A DNA stretch of 64,000 bases. Source: Ophioderma brevispina (Eukaryota > Echinodermata > Ophiuroidea > Amphilepidida > Ophiodermatidae). The first letter of the stretch is position 1. Every line of letters begins with the position of its first letter. Below the pieces are notes generated by a model. That model saw nothing but the letters and a program-made list of their open reading frames with translations, did no database searches and was not told where the DNA came from. The stretch lies in assembly GCA_023653785.1 (NCBI GenBank), contig JAMKCH010001645.1, positions 1 through 64,000 of the forward strand, given 5' to 3'. Both the position numbers and the translations under genes were made by a program. Positions 25,331 to 37,189 of the stretch are shown here, in pieces.

Positions 25331-26560
25331 AAATTCAAATTTCTACTCTTTGCAACATGTTTCTTTAAATTAATTATAGTTGGTATGGCCATACATTGAA
25401 ATACGAATGCACAAGTTATCATAAAAGGTTTTGTCTCAATTGGCAAATCATTTCAATAATTACCATCTCATTCAAAAGTTGACAAAAAGGTAGTCTTAGT
25501 TAGCAAGAGGACCATTTAACTAGTAAATATACATTTAGTGTTACTGTAAGGTAACAAAACATCAAGTATGGTGATAATGTACAGGTTGTCATCATACGGT
25601 AATTCGAAGTTGGCAAAGTTTCCACTCTGCAAATTACCCAAAAGTAGTTGGTCATGATCTGGTAGTCTAAAGTGTTTCAAATATCCAATTACAAGGTGTC
25701 CGTCAGGTTTCCGTCTTCATCAGTGTTTTCTTCTTTCTTTCTGAATCATTTGGCCAGCTGAATCATCTTTAATTTTAAAGTCCTCTTATTTTGACAGTTG
25801 CCAATCTTAATGCATTCACAGAACATGCACATTTTCCTGAAATGTATGGTGGCTTAGATTCACAGGCACAGTGTTCAATCAGTATTGGTCGGTGTGGGTC
25901 TTCTTGCGATAGACAGTCGGGTCAAGAATAAGGTTTCATCTTAGTAACCAAACATCGGGAATGGCGATCTATCGTTGTCTTCCTCTTCACGAGTGGATTT
26001 GATGACTCCTTTCTAAGCTGTTTAGGTGGATCAAAGAAAGAACCATAAATGGTCTCGATCCTAAACAGCAGAAAGTGGCGTCACTTACGTTTCCATATGT
26101 GGATTAGGTGCAGTCCGAAGGACTTCCTGCTCAAAGACACCATGAACAGGTTATCCACTGGTGGGGAAATTAGAGAACCCATTCGGTTGAGCCCCATCAG
26201 TATGGGAGTTTAGGTCGCCTTCAAATATGAATTACATGTTTGTCAAACAAAACTCCAACATCCTTTCACCAGTCAGCGATGCGGAGGGATGTCCTGTCAA
26301 TCAGTGTCGCGTCATCCTTGATACGTCCCAGGTGTATTTCAACGTCTTCCTTCAGAGGAAAGATGTGAATAGTGATTCTACATCAAGGATTATAGCATAT
26401 CTCCGAGTCTTTGCGGGTCAAAGTAGATATGAACATAGCGAAATCACTTGTGTCTGGTCTTTTCGGTCAGAGTTTGAAGTATGTAGTCACTCAACTGGCT
26501 ATGCTGTAAGGTCGGAAGAGCCAATAGTTGAAACGAGGAAAACTCATCGGGTGTTTTTAA
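25331..26560. other. No gene delimited; probably 5' part of the Penelope-like element
   Basis: No reverse transcriptase motif could be read confidently. From about 25930 on, base composition and codon-like texture change and frames lengthen (26227-26586, 119 residues), which fits a badly frameshifted coding region upstream of the GIY-YIG segment. Confidence 0.35.
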
Positions 26561-26960
26561 GACTACTACACTCTAAGCGACCCTAGTACACCCTAATGAC
26601 CTGTTCACAATGAAACTCCACCCTGGAGTTATCTACTCTATTTTCCTTGTGGATCATGTGAAATGATTATTGGTGAAACCCGGCAAGATCATTGAAGAGA
26701 CCGACTAACACCAAAAAGCGACTCAGACTGGCAACACACAACAAAAATCGGGCTACCGCCGAACATGTGTGGAATGACCAACATAACATTGACTGGGACA
26801 ATACCTAACATTCCTGGAACGAACACTATGGACTGAAAGGAAACTCTACCCCTACATCAAGTCTAACCCCTAACAGCTTCAATAGGGACAAAGAGCAGAA
26901 ATTCCCTCCTGATGGGGTAGACTACATCCAAGGTGCCTCTCTAACTACTCATGAGCGGAA
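26560..26960 (+). mobile_element. Penelope-like element, GIY-YIG endonuclease end
   Basis: In successive frames the region reads TLVHPND, a linker, PGVIYSI, then PCGSCEM..IGETRQ. It goes on to RLRLATHNKNRATAEHVWN with DQHNIDWDNT, and later a short segment with LYPYIKSNP-like character. This is the order found in the C-terminal GIY-YIG nuclease of Penelope-like retroelements: an IY..IPCG.C..YIGET core, then AEH..N.GHNIDWDNT. Stops and frameshifts break it (for example just after DNT at about 26805), so it is not functional as shown. The RT part should lie upstream. Confidence 0.75.
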
Positions 26961-27053
26961 ACTTATTACTGGGGTATCCTTGACTCATCTCTTATTGTTC
27001 TCTCTCCCCTTTGTTTACTGTTTTATATAGGTGAACATCATGACTGTTTAGTT

Positions 27054-27132
27054 TTGCTCTCATGATGGCATTCGGGCTAGAAGTGTCGAAAGCTTAGCCT
27101 TCCAATTTGGATGCCTCTAGGGAATACATTTT
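27054..27132 (+). repeat. Penelope-associated direct repeat, copy 1, hammerhead-like core
   Basis: Just 3' of the GIY-YIG segment. Contains TTTTGCTCTCATGATGGCATT, a loop, AGTGTCGAAAGCTTAGCC and TTTGGATGCCTCTAGGG. The order CTxATGA - GGCA - loop - TGTC - GAAA resembles the conserved core of a hammerhead ribozyme, a motif known from the pseudo-LTRs of Penelope-like elements. Position 3 of CTGATGA is C here. Confidence 0.55.
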
Positions 27133-27149
27133 CTTATTTCGACTCATGA

Positions 27150-28080
27150 AGGTCCTGTCACAATAAGTCGTTGTACTACTGTTCTCTGTTCTTTAAGACT
27201 TTCACTAGTGCGGCCCAGAATTTGTTGTGCATCTTCTTGGGTATGATCCTGAGGCAGCAGCCTAAAATATGTTTTAAACGGTGGAGCCAGCTGAGGTTGA
27301 TGGTTTGGGGTTTTGAGAGTGTCTATGTATTGCCCCCCGGTGGAAACGAAGGTAGGCATTCATTGACTGTGATCCGTAGTGCTTATGTAGAACCCATTGG
27401 CAGTTTGGAGTATGGTCGCAGCTGGCCATCGGTGCATATGCTGTTGAAGTCGACCGACTCTGTGCGAACCGGTTTAAAGGTGACCCATTCCTTGCGTGGA
27501 AAGATTGATACCAGGTGGTATTCTGCATAGTTGTAATAGTAGTTGGTCTGTCTTGAACGTATTAGCCAGCAGTATTCCAGTCTGTAAGATGTTGATGGGG
27601 AGCTGGGGAGTTTATAGCAACGCGTGTCACAGAAAAGGTCGACTAGAGCAACAGTCTCTGTCTGCTGAGTTGGTGTGATTATTCTTGGCAGTGTTATGCA
27701 GCAGGTGTTGACAAATGATGCCGATAAGCTGTACTTTGTTGTTACATTATTTAATGACTTGCTTTGGTGGAGAGGGCAACTCAGGCTAAGCTGAGCTTGT
27801 CTACTGACCTGCTTTCCCAGTGCACCGTTCCTTTGTTGCACCCTTGTAATACCAAACTCAGGTAGCTTCAAAGATCAGGTAACATCTGCCCTTGCTAAGC
27901 TTTTTTTTTGGATGTACATGAAACCGCAAGACAGTCTTGTACTTTTTCCTGTACTGTCCGTGGATAATCCAGAGAATACACATCCGTCTATTACGATGAC
28001 TTCTGGCAGAGCTGACTGCTCAATCTGTAGCTTTTTCTTCATTTGGTCGACTTGGTCTTTGTTATCCTCAAACTTCTACT
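27150..28080. other. Unrecognised open frames between Penelope-like and DIRS-like elements
   Basis: The longest open frame of the window (162 residues, minus, 27871-27383) lies here, overlapped by plus frames at 27171-27530 and 27912-28121. The minus protein is Thr/Ser/Tyr-rich with no domain I recognise and no adjoining conserved motif. It could be part of a transposon ORF or chance. Its base composition is more GC-rich than neighbouring intron sequence. Confidence 0.3.
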
Positions 28081-28082
28081 AT

Positions 28083-28245
28083 TTCAATATCCATTATATA
28101 CATTACGAAATGATCCACTAGTGCATTTTTTGTGTCTCAAAAGCCTTGAGACACCCCTAATGACACATTAAAACTTTCGATGCGCCCATGCCTAACAGCG
28201 GTCCCATGCTAGCATCGCTACGCCCAACCATATGACGTCATTGGC
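28083..28245 (+). repeat. DIRS left inverted terminal repeat
   Basis: Reads through ATTACGAAATGATCCACTAG, GTGCATTTTTTGTG, GCCTTGAGACACC, AGCGGTCCCATGCTAG and GACGTCATTG. Each block recurs in reverse complement and reverse order at 36730-36885. Confidence 0.85.
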
Positions 28246-29737
28246 GTCCAGAATCCTTTGCTAAGTTTTTTGTGTCTCAGTTGGGGCAACATGTGAAAAT
28301 TTTATGGGATAATTTAGGCATAATATTTTTCCCCATTTCGCCGATCTATCGGCGATTTGATTTAGTATATAATATCTATAACTCTACCTCTACTACGGGT
28401 CCTCGGAGTTTTGGATGATGATGCGAATTGTCTAGGTGAGAATTTTTCTTGCACGGAATCCGGAAGTTTGATAAGGAGTCGAATTCGGAAGAATTCTTGG
28501 AGTGGAATTCGGAGCTGTTAACTAAGTATCAGATATCTATTATGTATTAGCCCTTCACATAGTTGCCCCGCGCGATCCTCATGCCATTTGTTTCGTCGCT
28601 GCTCGTACTGCGGTGTTAAGTGGGCTGAATTCCTTGGCCAGGTGTAGTCTCCCCCCTATGTAAGTCCACACTGTAGACCGTCAGGGCATTTTGGGGGATA
28701 TATCCCTGTCTGCTCCCTTGCATTAATTGTTATTGCTCATCGCCCTAGTTGAATAAGCCTCGCGGTGCAAACCATGTTCATCGTTCTTTCAGTGTACTTC
28801 CAGCTCGTGCCGATGAATCACAAAATGTTCTTAAACATTTTTTGGGGGGGGGCCTGTGTCTTCTGTCGTTTGTCTTGTCTCATTCACCTATTCTGTTCTA
28901 ACACAAAAAACCCCCCTTTTGGAACTCCTTTCTCGGCGCGGGTTACCTTATCAGAAACCTAACAACCGTTACAAGTATGCTTTTCTTTTGATGTTGTCGC
29001 ATGCATCCACCGAGCTCTGCTGATTACTTCTGAATGTTCGCGGATGCAAGGAGTCCTTCGAAAGCTAGATAGGACCCGCATGAACTGTTGTGTAAAGTGT
29101 AAAGTTGGCAGAGAGAGATTTGGTAATCATACACGAAGGTGGTCAGAATTGTGCAGATCCAGAAATTCTTTTGATGAGCAGACCTATAACACGAATCCGA
29201 CGCGACTATTATCGAATAGCGATAAAAAGTTACAAAAATGGAATCGAACTGTGTGCGAATTCACAATTCGCTAATGACACAAATGAACAATCATCGTATC
29301 CATTTCAGGTCCAGGCGTCGCACATTCCATGCACCAACTAGACTAATTTTTTGTTCAGATTCTCCTAAATCGATCACATGGGCACCGAAGTGTCCTTCCT
29401 AAAACACCAACAACCCTCATCGAAGATTTCACTTTTTCAAGCAGATACGATCTGTCTTTTGGGAACTCTCAAGTTTTCACGTACACAGAATTTATCAACT
29501 TCTATTGTTAACTTTATTTTTGTCTGGATGTATTGAATTTTACGAAAAATATTTTTCTCACGCGCGGCTGTTCTTACCACTTTTTAACACGTATTCTAAC
29601 CATCATGCGTCATTTTCTCATCACGCAAGTGGGCGCGATAACCTTCATTTTTACAACAACAGTAAGACACTTGCCCTGGGAATTCCAGTTTATGCCCGTC
29701 CCTGACATCCTTCCAGAAATCCCTGAAATAACGGTGA
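28246..29737. other. 5' internal DIRS region or nested insertion, function unclear
   Basis: No recognised domain. Overlapping plus frames at 29044-29274 and 29105-29341 are basic (one contains CCVKCKVG). They could be remnants of a gag-like or Penelope N-terminal frame, but this is not supported by any motif. Confidence 0.3.
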
Positions 29738-29740
29738 AAT

Positions 29741-29817
29741 TTGCTCTGATGGTGGCATTCGCTAGGGTGCCGAAAGCTCAGCCTTCCATTTGGATGCCTC
29801 TAGGGAAAGAGTATTAT
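29741..29817 (+). repeat. Penelope-associated direct repeat, copy 2, hammerhead-like core
   Basis: Shares about 75 bases with 27054-27132: TTTGCTCTGATGGTGGCATT, a loop, GGGTGCCGAAAGCTCAGCC, then TTTGGATGCCTCTAGGG. Here CTGATG is intact and the final base of the CTGATGA box is G. The predicted stem II pair (GGCA with TGCC) is perfect. Its position inside the DIRS boundaries implies a nested or tandem Penelope fragment. Confidence 0.55.
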
Positions 29818-30289
29818 TTTCTACTCAATGTTTACACCTAGCTACAAGTAAGTTTTTTCAAATCAACGGTGAAAATTGTTACAAATTGCAAAAAGGTAGG
29901 TGTAAAATTCCTTTATTATCATGATTATGGGCTTATTCTTTCGTTTGTTAAGCAATATGCGGCGTGTGTGTACTGTGTGTTTTGTGCCAGGAATCCCCAC
30001 AGTATGGCGGCGAGGTAGAGGGTGTCCTTTCGAGGTTTCCCCGTCGGATTCGTGTGATCTGGGAGAGAAAGTTAAGGAGACAGAAGGCCAAGCTAAGACT
30101 ATACCATCTTCGTTCAGGGCATCCCCCTTCCGGGTCATCCGTCATGAATGCTTCTACTTCCCATTCAACCTAGACAACTTTAGAGCATTCAAGTTCTACC
30201 GTTGATTTCCATCGTCCATGCGTTATTAACTACGGTTTCGGCAGAGGCTATTAAAACAGTTTATAGGGCAAGCTCTACCAGCCACAACC

Positions 30290-33180
30290 GCAGTTATTGA
30301 TGATAAAGGGCCATTGGTTGAAGCTAATCCGAGTGGATTAAGTGATTATTTCCGACTGGCTTGCAATTCCACTCCTTCCATTATGGTGAATTGGAGTTAT
30401 CAACAGTTGAGTAGCCCTACGGTGCCGCCTCTATTCAAGTCGAAAGATATCCAGCCACGGTCATTCTCACATAAAGAATCCTGCCCACGTCCGTGATGAT
30501 TCACAATACCTGAGTAGTCAGTCTGGCACTTCTATACATGGGTGTGAAACGTAAACACCTCAGTCCACTGGCGTCGTGGTGTTTTAGTTGACAATATAAC
30601 TAAAGGCACTCCCGTGGCGACGAGGTTAATGTAGTCTCATCGGCCATTGTTAAGATTATTGATGGTGATAAGACTATGAATACGTACCGTGGTACCCGTA
30701 AGCCTGGCGGCTTTTTGGTGGCTGGCTGGCTGGCCGTGTGTGATGATGATCTAGAAGTTCTTAATGAGATGATGAATAAATTCTTAGCCAGCTCTACTCC
30801 TCTTGACGGCCGTGCCTCCCGTTCCGGGTTAGGACGCATCCGTTTCTGCAGGGCCGTGATGTGACCGATAGCATACCGACGGGTCTGATTCTATTTTAGA
30901 GGAACATTAGACTGTTTGGTGATGGCGTAGTTAGATATTCTTTCGATGAAGACAGAGCTATCCCTCCTTGACTCCTAAGAACGTTCAGTTGTTGATGCAG
31001 TGTAATAACGAGAGAGGAATTATTCTTACTCCACTTTCTTCAAGACTTCTGTTGTCTTCCCCGGTCCCGCCCGTCCGTCCCCAAATCTTACTCAATCCTC
31101 GGGCGTCTCCCATAGTTCTCGCGGTGTAATACTTCTACGTTCCCCGCCGATTCATCCGTTGGGTCGCCATCGTGGTTCTTTAGATAGAAATTATTCAGCC
31201 AATACTACATCGGATCATCTTCGGGTCGTCACTCCCCTATCTGGGGCTCGTTCTCCAAGTCTAACCAATCTCAACCAAGCGTCTGCGTCTTCGGGTATCC
31301 AATAAGAGTTCCTTCTCCTCCGCACGTGTCTCATGGTTCAGGAAGATAAAGACCAGCCTTTAGTATCTTCTAGACTTTGTTCGTCTTCCAGAGGTCGCAG
31401 TCCGCTACGTAATTCTTCCAGTGGATAGTGCACCATCGCACACGATCTACGGAAATGAAGTGTGTATTCCTGACTGATCTGAACATAAAAGGCATTCTTC
31501 TGAGAGTCATTCCCGTCATCGTGCCGACGTTCTCCGGACAAGGACACTCTAAGCAAAGAATACTTTTCTTCCTCTTCGTCCGACAAAGTCTCACTCAAGT
31601 AGGTCAGAGAGACATAAAGCTTCTCCTAGTCATACCTATAAAAGACCTAAAGGTTCTCCTTCAGGCAGTTCTTCATGTCAGAGATCCAGTTCTATGATCA
31701 GAAGGATTCTTCAGGTTCACGAAATAGTGAAGATTCTTCTCATAAGGCGTTAAAACCAGATCCGATAATGTAGAGAAGATAGCAGTGGCTTCTCCCCAAC
31801 GGTCGAAACTTAGACCTGACCGCTTCTTCTAGTAAGATGACTTCTCCTCTTTTAGTTCTTCGAGTAAAAGGTCTAAGATGGATGGTGGCTGTCATTTGCT
31901 ATTATTTCAAGGTCCTAAAGAGATGTTGATTATTCCAAGACTAAGTAAGAAATCTCTAACGACTGAAATAGAAAAACCTGCTTCACACCATGAATGAGTT
32001 GAAACTCGGAGCTGTTAACGTCTGTTTATATTGATAGAGATCTATCCTCTCATGACTCTTTACAAGTGATTCATATGTAACAATGAGCCTCCCTCGATGC
32101 AACACCGCATAGTGGATTCAGTCCATCCTGAGGTCACCAAGGCTACTCAACATATGCCGGTTTATGCTACTCCGCACATATCACATCTAGTCAAGGCACA
32201 TCCAGTCAAGAGCGCACTGGTGAAAGTGGGGTAAAGATTCTGATTTGATTGGAGGATACGAAGTTGAGAGAAATTTCCAATTTTGTGAGGCTCCTTAATT
32301 ATGAGTCGACGCTTTCATCTCTGAAGACTTGAGGATTTACAGTACTTAGCTAATATTGCTGCGCCTTTTTGGCGGCTGTTTTTGGTTCATCGTGGCATTG
32401 AAATGTGATTAGCTGCTATCCTCAAGATTCTAAATCCTACCTCTATCTTGGATTAGCTGCTATCAGTAAGAAGCAGGGTGGGAAACCTACTCATTCGGTT
32501 ACAGCCGATCTTAGCAGACTATTGATAATGTTCAGAAGTCTATTTTGGCTGACTATATCAGAGAAGACTCCCTTCTCAATGATTTCCTTAGTCGTTGCCC
32601 TACGTCGATGAGGATACGAATTCTTCTCGGTTCCTTTAGTTCCTAGACCATGCTGGGCTTAAGATGAAATCTGAATGAGAAGACCTTATGCAAACCAAGA
32701 CCATGTCCACCAGCCGTGTTGAAGGCGGTCTTCTAAGAAACCAGAAACTGTTCTATAGTTTATCTTGGAATGAGGCAAGGATGCTGATCTTCGCCATCTC
32801 GAACAGATTGCTCGTGATGGTAATGAGAACTTCTAATGTAGCCTTGCTGTCTTTTAGCCACCTTATGAATGGATTATTGGAACCTAATGTAGAGTTGTCT
32901 AAGGAAGCTATTGAGAGATGTCTTTTTATACTATGAGAGATCTCATCATGTTTCTTCAGAGCTTTTTACTAGATTGCTTACCAGTTGGTAGCTCTGAGAA
33001 CGACAGAATGCTGTGATGCTCTGAACTATACAGCCAAGGAAGTCCTTCTGAATACTCCTAGAGGCAAAGATCTATTTGGAGGACAGTGGTCTACTTTAGC
33101 CTCTCAGGAAGAGAACTAGTTAAAGCTGCTGATCCAGCTTCCAAGAATCTAATGGTAACAAATAAGAGAGGTTGTCCTTC
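30290..33180 (+). pseudogene. DIRS gag-like region
   Basis: Lies between the 5' internal region and the reverse transcriptase, where DIRS elements carry their first ORF. Broken frames are rich in Ser, Arg and Pro (around 31050-31750 repeated S/R-rich strings occur), as in nucleic-acid-binding gag proteins. No zinc knuckle or other diagnostic motif is seen, so the call is positional. Confidence 0.5.
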
Positions 33181-33559
33181 TCAAATATGATCCTTATAGA
33201 TACAAGACCTTATATTATGGGCTACCGCAGAAGGAATTCCTTTTCCAGTTACACTCCTGCCAACAAGGAAAACCGAGGTTCTTTTCGGAAGTTGAGCTAC
33301 GACTCGAAAGACAGCAAATCCAACTATAGAGGCTCCAGACAGTACATAAGTTATTCCCTCCTACTCCAGACGTAGAGGCCGCCAGACTTTGTCTCAGTAG
33401 GGGGAGGAAAATACAATTGACTCCTACCTCCCTATTACGCCTGTGGGGGGGGGCGTCTACGGCTATTCCTTCCGGCGTGGCGGTCGTTAACCTCGGATCT
33501 ATGGGTTCTACAGACAATCTCAGAGGGCTACCATTTGGAGTTTACCGCTCGTCTGCCGC

Positions 33560-34870
33560 TGAAAGTCCTATTCTGCACTACGCCTATGCCAAAAGAGACT
33601 TTGAAGGGTATGATTTTGAAGACGAAGTGAAGGAATTGTTCAAGAAGAATGCAAATCTTTCAATAGGACTATGGAAGGCTTCTTTCTATTTCTTCCTTGC
33701 GCCGAAAAAAACAGGAGACCTCAGACCGTTATAAATTTACGCCCTCTGGACATATATATTCGTCCGAGACATTTCAAATGGAAACTTTTTCAGCTGTGTC
33801 GTCAAAGAGTTGAAGAAGGGCTGGTTCGGCGCGATTGGATTTGAAATACCCTACCTCCATGTGCAGTTTTCCTCCTCATCAAAGATGGCTTCGCTACAGA
33901 TTCGACAACCCAGTCCTTACATTTCAAGTTCTGCCATTCGGACTTTCAACTGCCCCCTTACCTTTACAAGATTAAGTGAAGACCAGTGGCAGAACATTGA
34001 GAAGGAGGGGTATCCATATATTTGTCGATCTCGACGATTGGTTGAATGTAGCCCAGCCGTAAATCTGATAAGACAATTAGGATTGGTTACGAAGACCGTG
34101 AAAGAGCTGGGCTTCATGATAAAACCTAAGAAATCAAATCTCATCCCGAGTCAAAGACACGGAGTTTTGGGGGAGCTATGTTCTGGACTTGAGAACTACC
34201 AAAGCTTTTCCTACCAAGAGAGACTTACGAAGCTGAAAGATTGTATCCTGCTCATTCTCAAAAGAGATTTATCTCGCTCAATCTGTGGCTTCTGCTGCTT
34301 AGGAATGCTAGCAAGCTTAGTAGACCTTCTTCCTTCTGCAGGCTGAGGATGAGACTTCTCCAACTTCACCGTCCGGAGTTCTACCGAGACTCCGTCACTA
34401 CCTTCACCGTCAAGTACCTTTAAAGCCAAAAATAGTGAAACACCTACGATGGTTAAGCAACACAAGAAATCTTATGGTAGGAAAAGATTCCACGAAATTC
34501 CTCACCAGATTACGATAACGAACAGATGCTTCGAAGACAGTTGGGGATCTTGCATGGGATCCCACAAAATAAAGGGGGTATGGTCGAAGACGATAATGAA
34601 GCTCCATATCAATGTACTAGAAGCTACTTGCGGTCTGTCTCACTCTAAAGCGATTCAAACAGATAGTCTCCTGGGAAATCAGTGAAATCATATCAGCAAT
34701 TCACTGTAGTTGCCTACATAAACCACCAATGATGTACGAAGAGTATCCTCATGTGCCCTGCAACCATCCGCCTCCTCCCTTGGTGCCAGTATCATTCGAT
34801 TAACCCTCAAGGCAGAATATCTCCCTGGAGTTATCAACTGTATTGCAGACAGCCTTTCCAGGGAAAAATC
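33560..34870 (+). pseudogene. DIRS reverse transcriptase and RNase H
   Basis: From 33560 the frame reads FEDEVKELFKKNA, then PKKTGDLRP followed after a slip by INLRPLD and RPRHFKW. A YLHV block is at about 33853. The polymerase motif FVDLDDW is at 34021-34041 (family form YLDDWL), and KELGFMIKPKKSNLIPS at about 34095-34150. RNase H signatures follow: a TDASK..WGSCMG-like block at about 34521-34560, a QTD block at about 34660 and IADSLSREK at about 34843-34868. Successive motifs lie in different frames, so the reading frame is interrupted at least six times. Confidence 0.85.
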
Positions 34871-35299
34871 GGCCAGGAATGATGCTTATTCTGATCAACT
34901 TGGGAGTGGCATCTCAACCGTCGGGTATGCCAGATGATCTTTCTAAGACTTTACAGGCCCATTATAGATCTGTTCGCAAACAGGACAAATCACCAACTCC
35001 CAACATCCTGCACGTGGCTAGCGGACGAGAAAGCCTGGGTGAAGAGACTGCTTTACAATAGTTGGGAGAATTGATTGCATACGCCTTTCCTCCAATAACA
35101 ATTCTGGCAAGTTCTAACAAAAGGTTCAGCATCAAGGTCTGCAAGATGCCGGCTTGTAGCCCCTTTTTGGCCACGTCAGGTTTGGTTTTTGAGACTGGTC
35201 AGCAAGGCTAGAAGATCATCCAAGACTGCTTCCTTAAGGCAAAACCTATTGGTGGACGGAAGAAACAAAGAGTGTCGCTCTAAAGACTAAAGTCTCTAC

Positions 35300-36320
35300 A
35301 CGTGACTGTGTGGCCTCTCTCATGCTCGCCTTCAAACGCAAGGGATTTTCAGAGGAAGCTGCCTCCCTGGCGGCATGAGCAAGAAGGAAGTCAACCTCCA
35401 TTATCTACAACAGTAGACTTCGGCGCTTCACATCTTGTGGCAAGAAACACAAGGTTGATCCACATTCTGCCTCTGTAGGAGACATGGCTAACTTCCTGAC
35501 AATCTCTTTTTCAAGAAAACACCTCCACCTTCAACGCAGAAACTACCTTGCGCCACTCTACTATTCATGATACCCCGACGTGATTAAGAAGATAAGAGTC
35601 CCCTCTGTCGATCTCATTAAGGAATGCTGAATAAACGCCCTACTATAGAAAGCGCACTCTTCGTGTGATCTCCTCTGGTCCTCCCGTAGTCGCCGGCGAA
35701 CCGTTTGAACCATTGGACAAAGCCACTCTTCTCGACTTGACTAGAAAGACAGCATGCCTTCTGATGGCTGCATCTACCAGACGCTGTTCCTAAATGCCAT
35801 TCGTTTATCTATAGACAAGAAATACATGAGATTCTCTGATTCGAACAATGTCTCTCTTCTTCCTCGTGCGGATTCATGGCCAAACCCAGACACTCATTAT
35901 GCCCTAGCCTATACGTTCTCCCGGACTTCCCGAGTTACTGGTGATCCTGAAGATAAACGTTGGTGTCCAGTCAGGGCTCTGCAGACATGATTACCACCGT
36001 ACTTCACACACCATAAAACTTTACAAACCTGCAACAAGCAACATTATCACGCTGGTTCACTTCCTCATCTCTGATGCTTTGACAGTGAAAGCCTCGTCAA
36101 GGAACAGTACCATCGCCATAACTCGCATGCTCATGAGTAATAAGTCAGGCCACATCTGGGCTTTTCCTAGGAGTGGAAGCATATCTATATTATGTGAAGC
36201 ATCGGATGGATGACGCCTACTACGTTCCAAACTGTGTACATGAAAGACCGTCCTCCCAAGCACCAATCGTGGCCAACACCATCCTGTTAGCAAAGCAGTC
36301 AGAGTAAGAGGGGGGATGCT
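35300..36320 (+). pseudogene. DIRS tyrosine recombinase
   Basis: Downstream of RNase H. The catalytic arginine context MAASTRRCSEL is read across 35764-35797 with one slip (family form RRVSEL). It is followed by LNAIRLSIDKKYMRFS, then VTGDPEDKRWCPVRAL. A second conserved block near 36151 corresponds to the HxxR/H region. A terminal tyrosine block T-F-Q-T-V-Y-M-K-D is at 36222-36245, with the presumed nucleophile at 36237-36239. These elements together identify the recombinase of DIRS/Ngaro-type elements. Frames change several times. Confidence 0.75.
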
Positions 36321-36546
36321 ATGCATTCTTATATTCATCTCTAAAGGCTGAGGAATGCCGGTTTTTATTAACCATAGTGCTTTGACAGATGTGCTGAGTT
36401 ATTATTACATGTTTATAATCTATATGGTGCTGTACTTTGGGGGCAAATAGTATTTTAGCTTCCATTAAACCTCACATGGCGAGAAACTCCGCTACAACTG
36501 AGACTACCTGCTCCACTTCCTCCACCCGTGACGGAGTGTGGCAGTC

Positions 36547-36586
36547 ATGCACTATTTGGATCATTTCGTAATGTATATAATGGATT
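36547..36586 (-). repeat. Extra inverted copy of the DIRS left end
   Basis: The sequence GGATCATTTCGTAATGTATA is the reverse complement of the outermost left end (about 28091-28119) and is closer to it than the right terminal repeat is. It may be the internal complementary region that DIRS elements use to rebuild their ends during replication. Confidence 0.6.
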
Positions 36587-36729
36587 AAATAGATATACTC
36601 CCCAAAATTGTGAGTTTATCTTATTTATATTGCATACATGTATAACTTACGAATGATCAACTATTAACCCGCATCCCAGGCCCTTCCCCGCAAGTGGTGC
36701 CTTGGGGAAGGTACAAAATGAGCAAAGGT

Positions 36730-36885
36730 CAGTGACGTCATTGTGTAATCGTCTAGCATGGGACCGCTGCTATGCTGGGCGCACGACACTTTAAATGTGG
36801 CAATAGCGGTGTCTCAAGGCCTTTTTGAGCACAAAAAATGCACTAGAATGGATCAATTCGTAAAGTATAACATTTATAAAATGAT
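36730..36885 (-). repeat. DIRS right inverted terminal repeat
   Basis: Reverse complement of 28083-28245 with scattered differences. It includes GACGTCATTG, TAGCATGGGACCGCTG, GTGTCTCAAGGC and GCACAAAAAATGCACTAG. Confidence 0.85.
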
Positions 36886-37189
36886 AATTCACAATTTTGA
36901 GTGAGTATAATCACCACTATCCTCAAACATGGATTTGGTATTGGTAATGACTCGTAATAGAAGATTTCTTTAACATATCGATCAAACCAGTTGGATGGTG
37001 CTCAGGAGTCGAGTAGATCAATGCAAGTTTGACTTCTTTTTAAAGTCTTTGTGTTAAGCAACCTGAGTTTCCATGAAGCCATAAATAATGATAACATTGA
37101 AAACGTTGACTTAAAACTAATTAAAGATACTAACCATAATCTTATGTACTTCTGAAGCTGAGATTAAAGCTAAGCAAAGGTTGTAGCAG
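36886..37189. other. Intron sequence, nothing seen
   Basis: AT-rich DNA between the DIRS end and repeat D. No frame or repeat stands out. Confidence 0.5.

Larger units (their letters stand above)
28083..36885 (+). mobile_element. DIRS-like tyrosine-recombinase retrotransposon
   Basis: Bounded by inverted terminal repeats (28083-28245 and about 36730-36885) and carrying, in order, a gag-like region, reverse transcriptase, RNase H and a tyrosine recombinase. DIRS elements use the recombinase in place of an integrase and leave no target-site duplication. All coding regions are broken by stops and frameshifts, at a density similar to that in Lon exons, so true decay and assembly noise cannot be separated. 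At 8.8 kb it is longer than the usual 5-6 kb. The extra length is at the 5' side (28.3-30.2 kb), where a Penelope-associated repeat also occurs. Confidence 0.85.
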
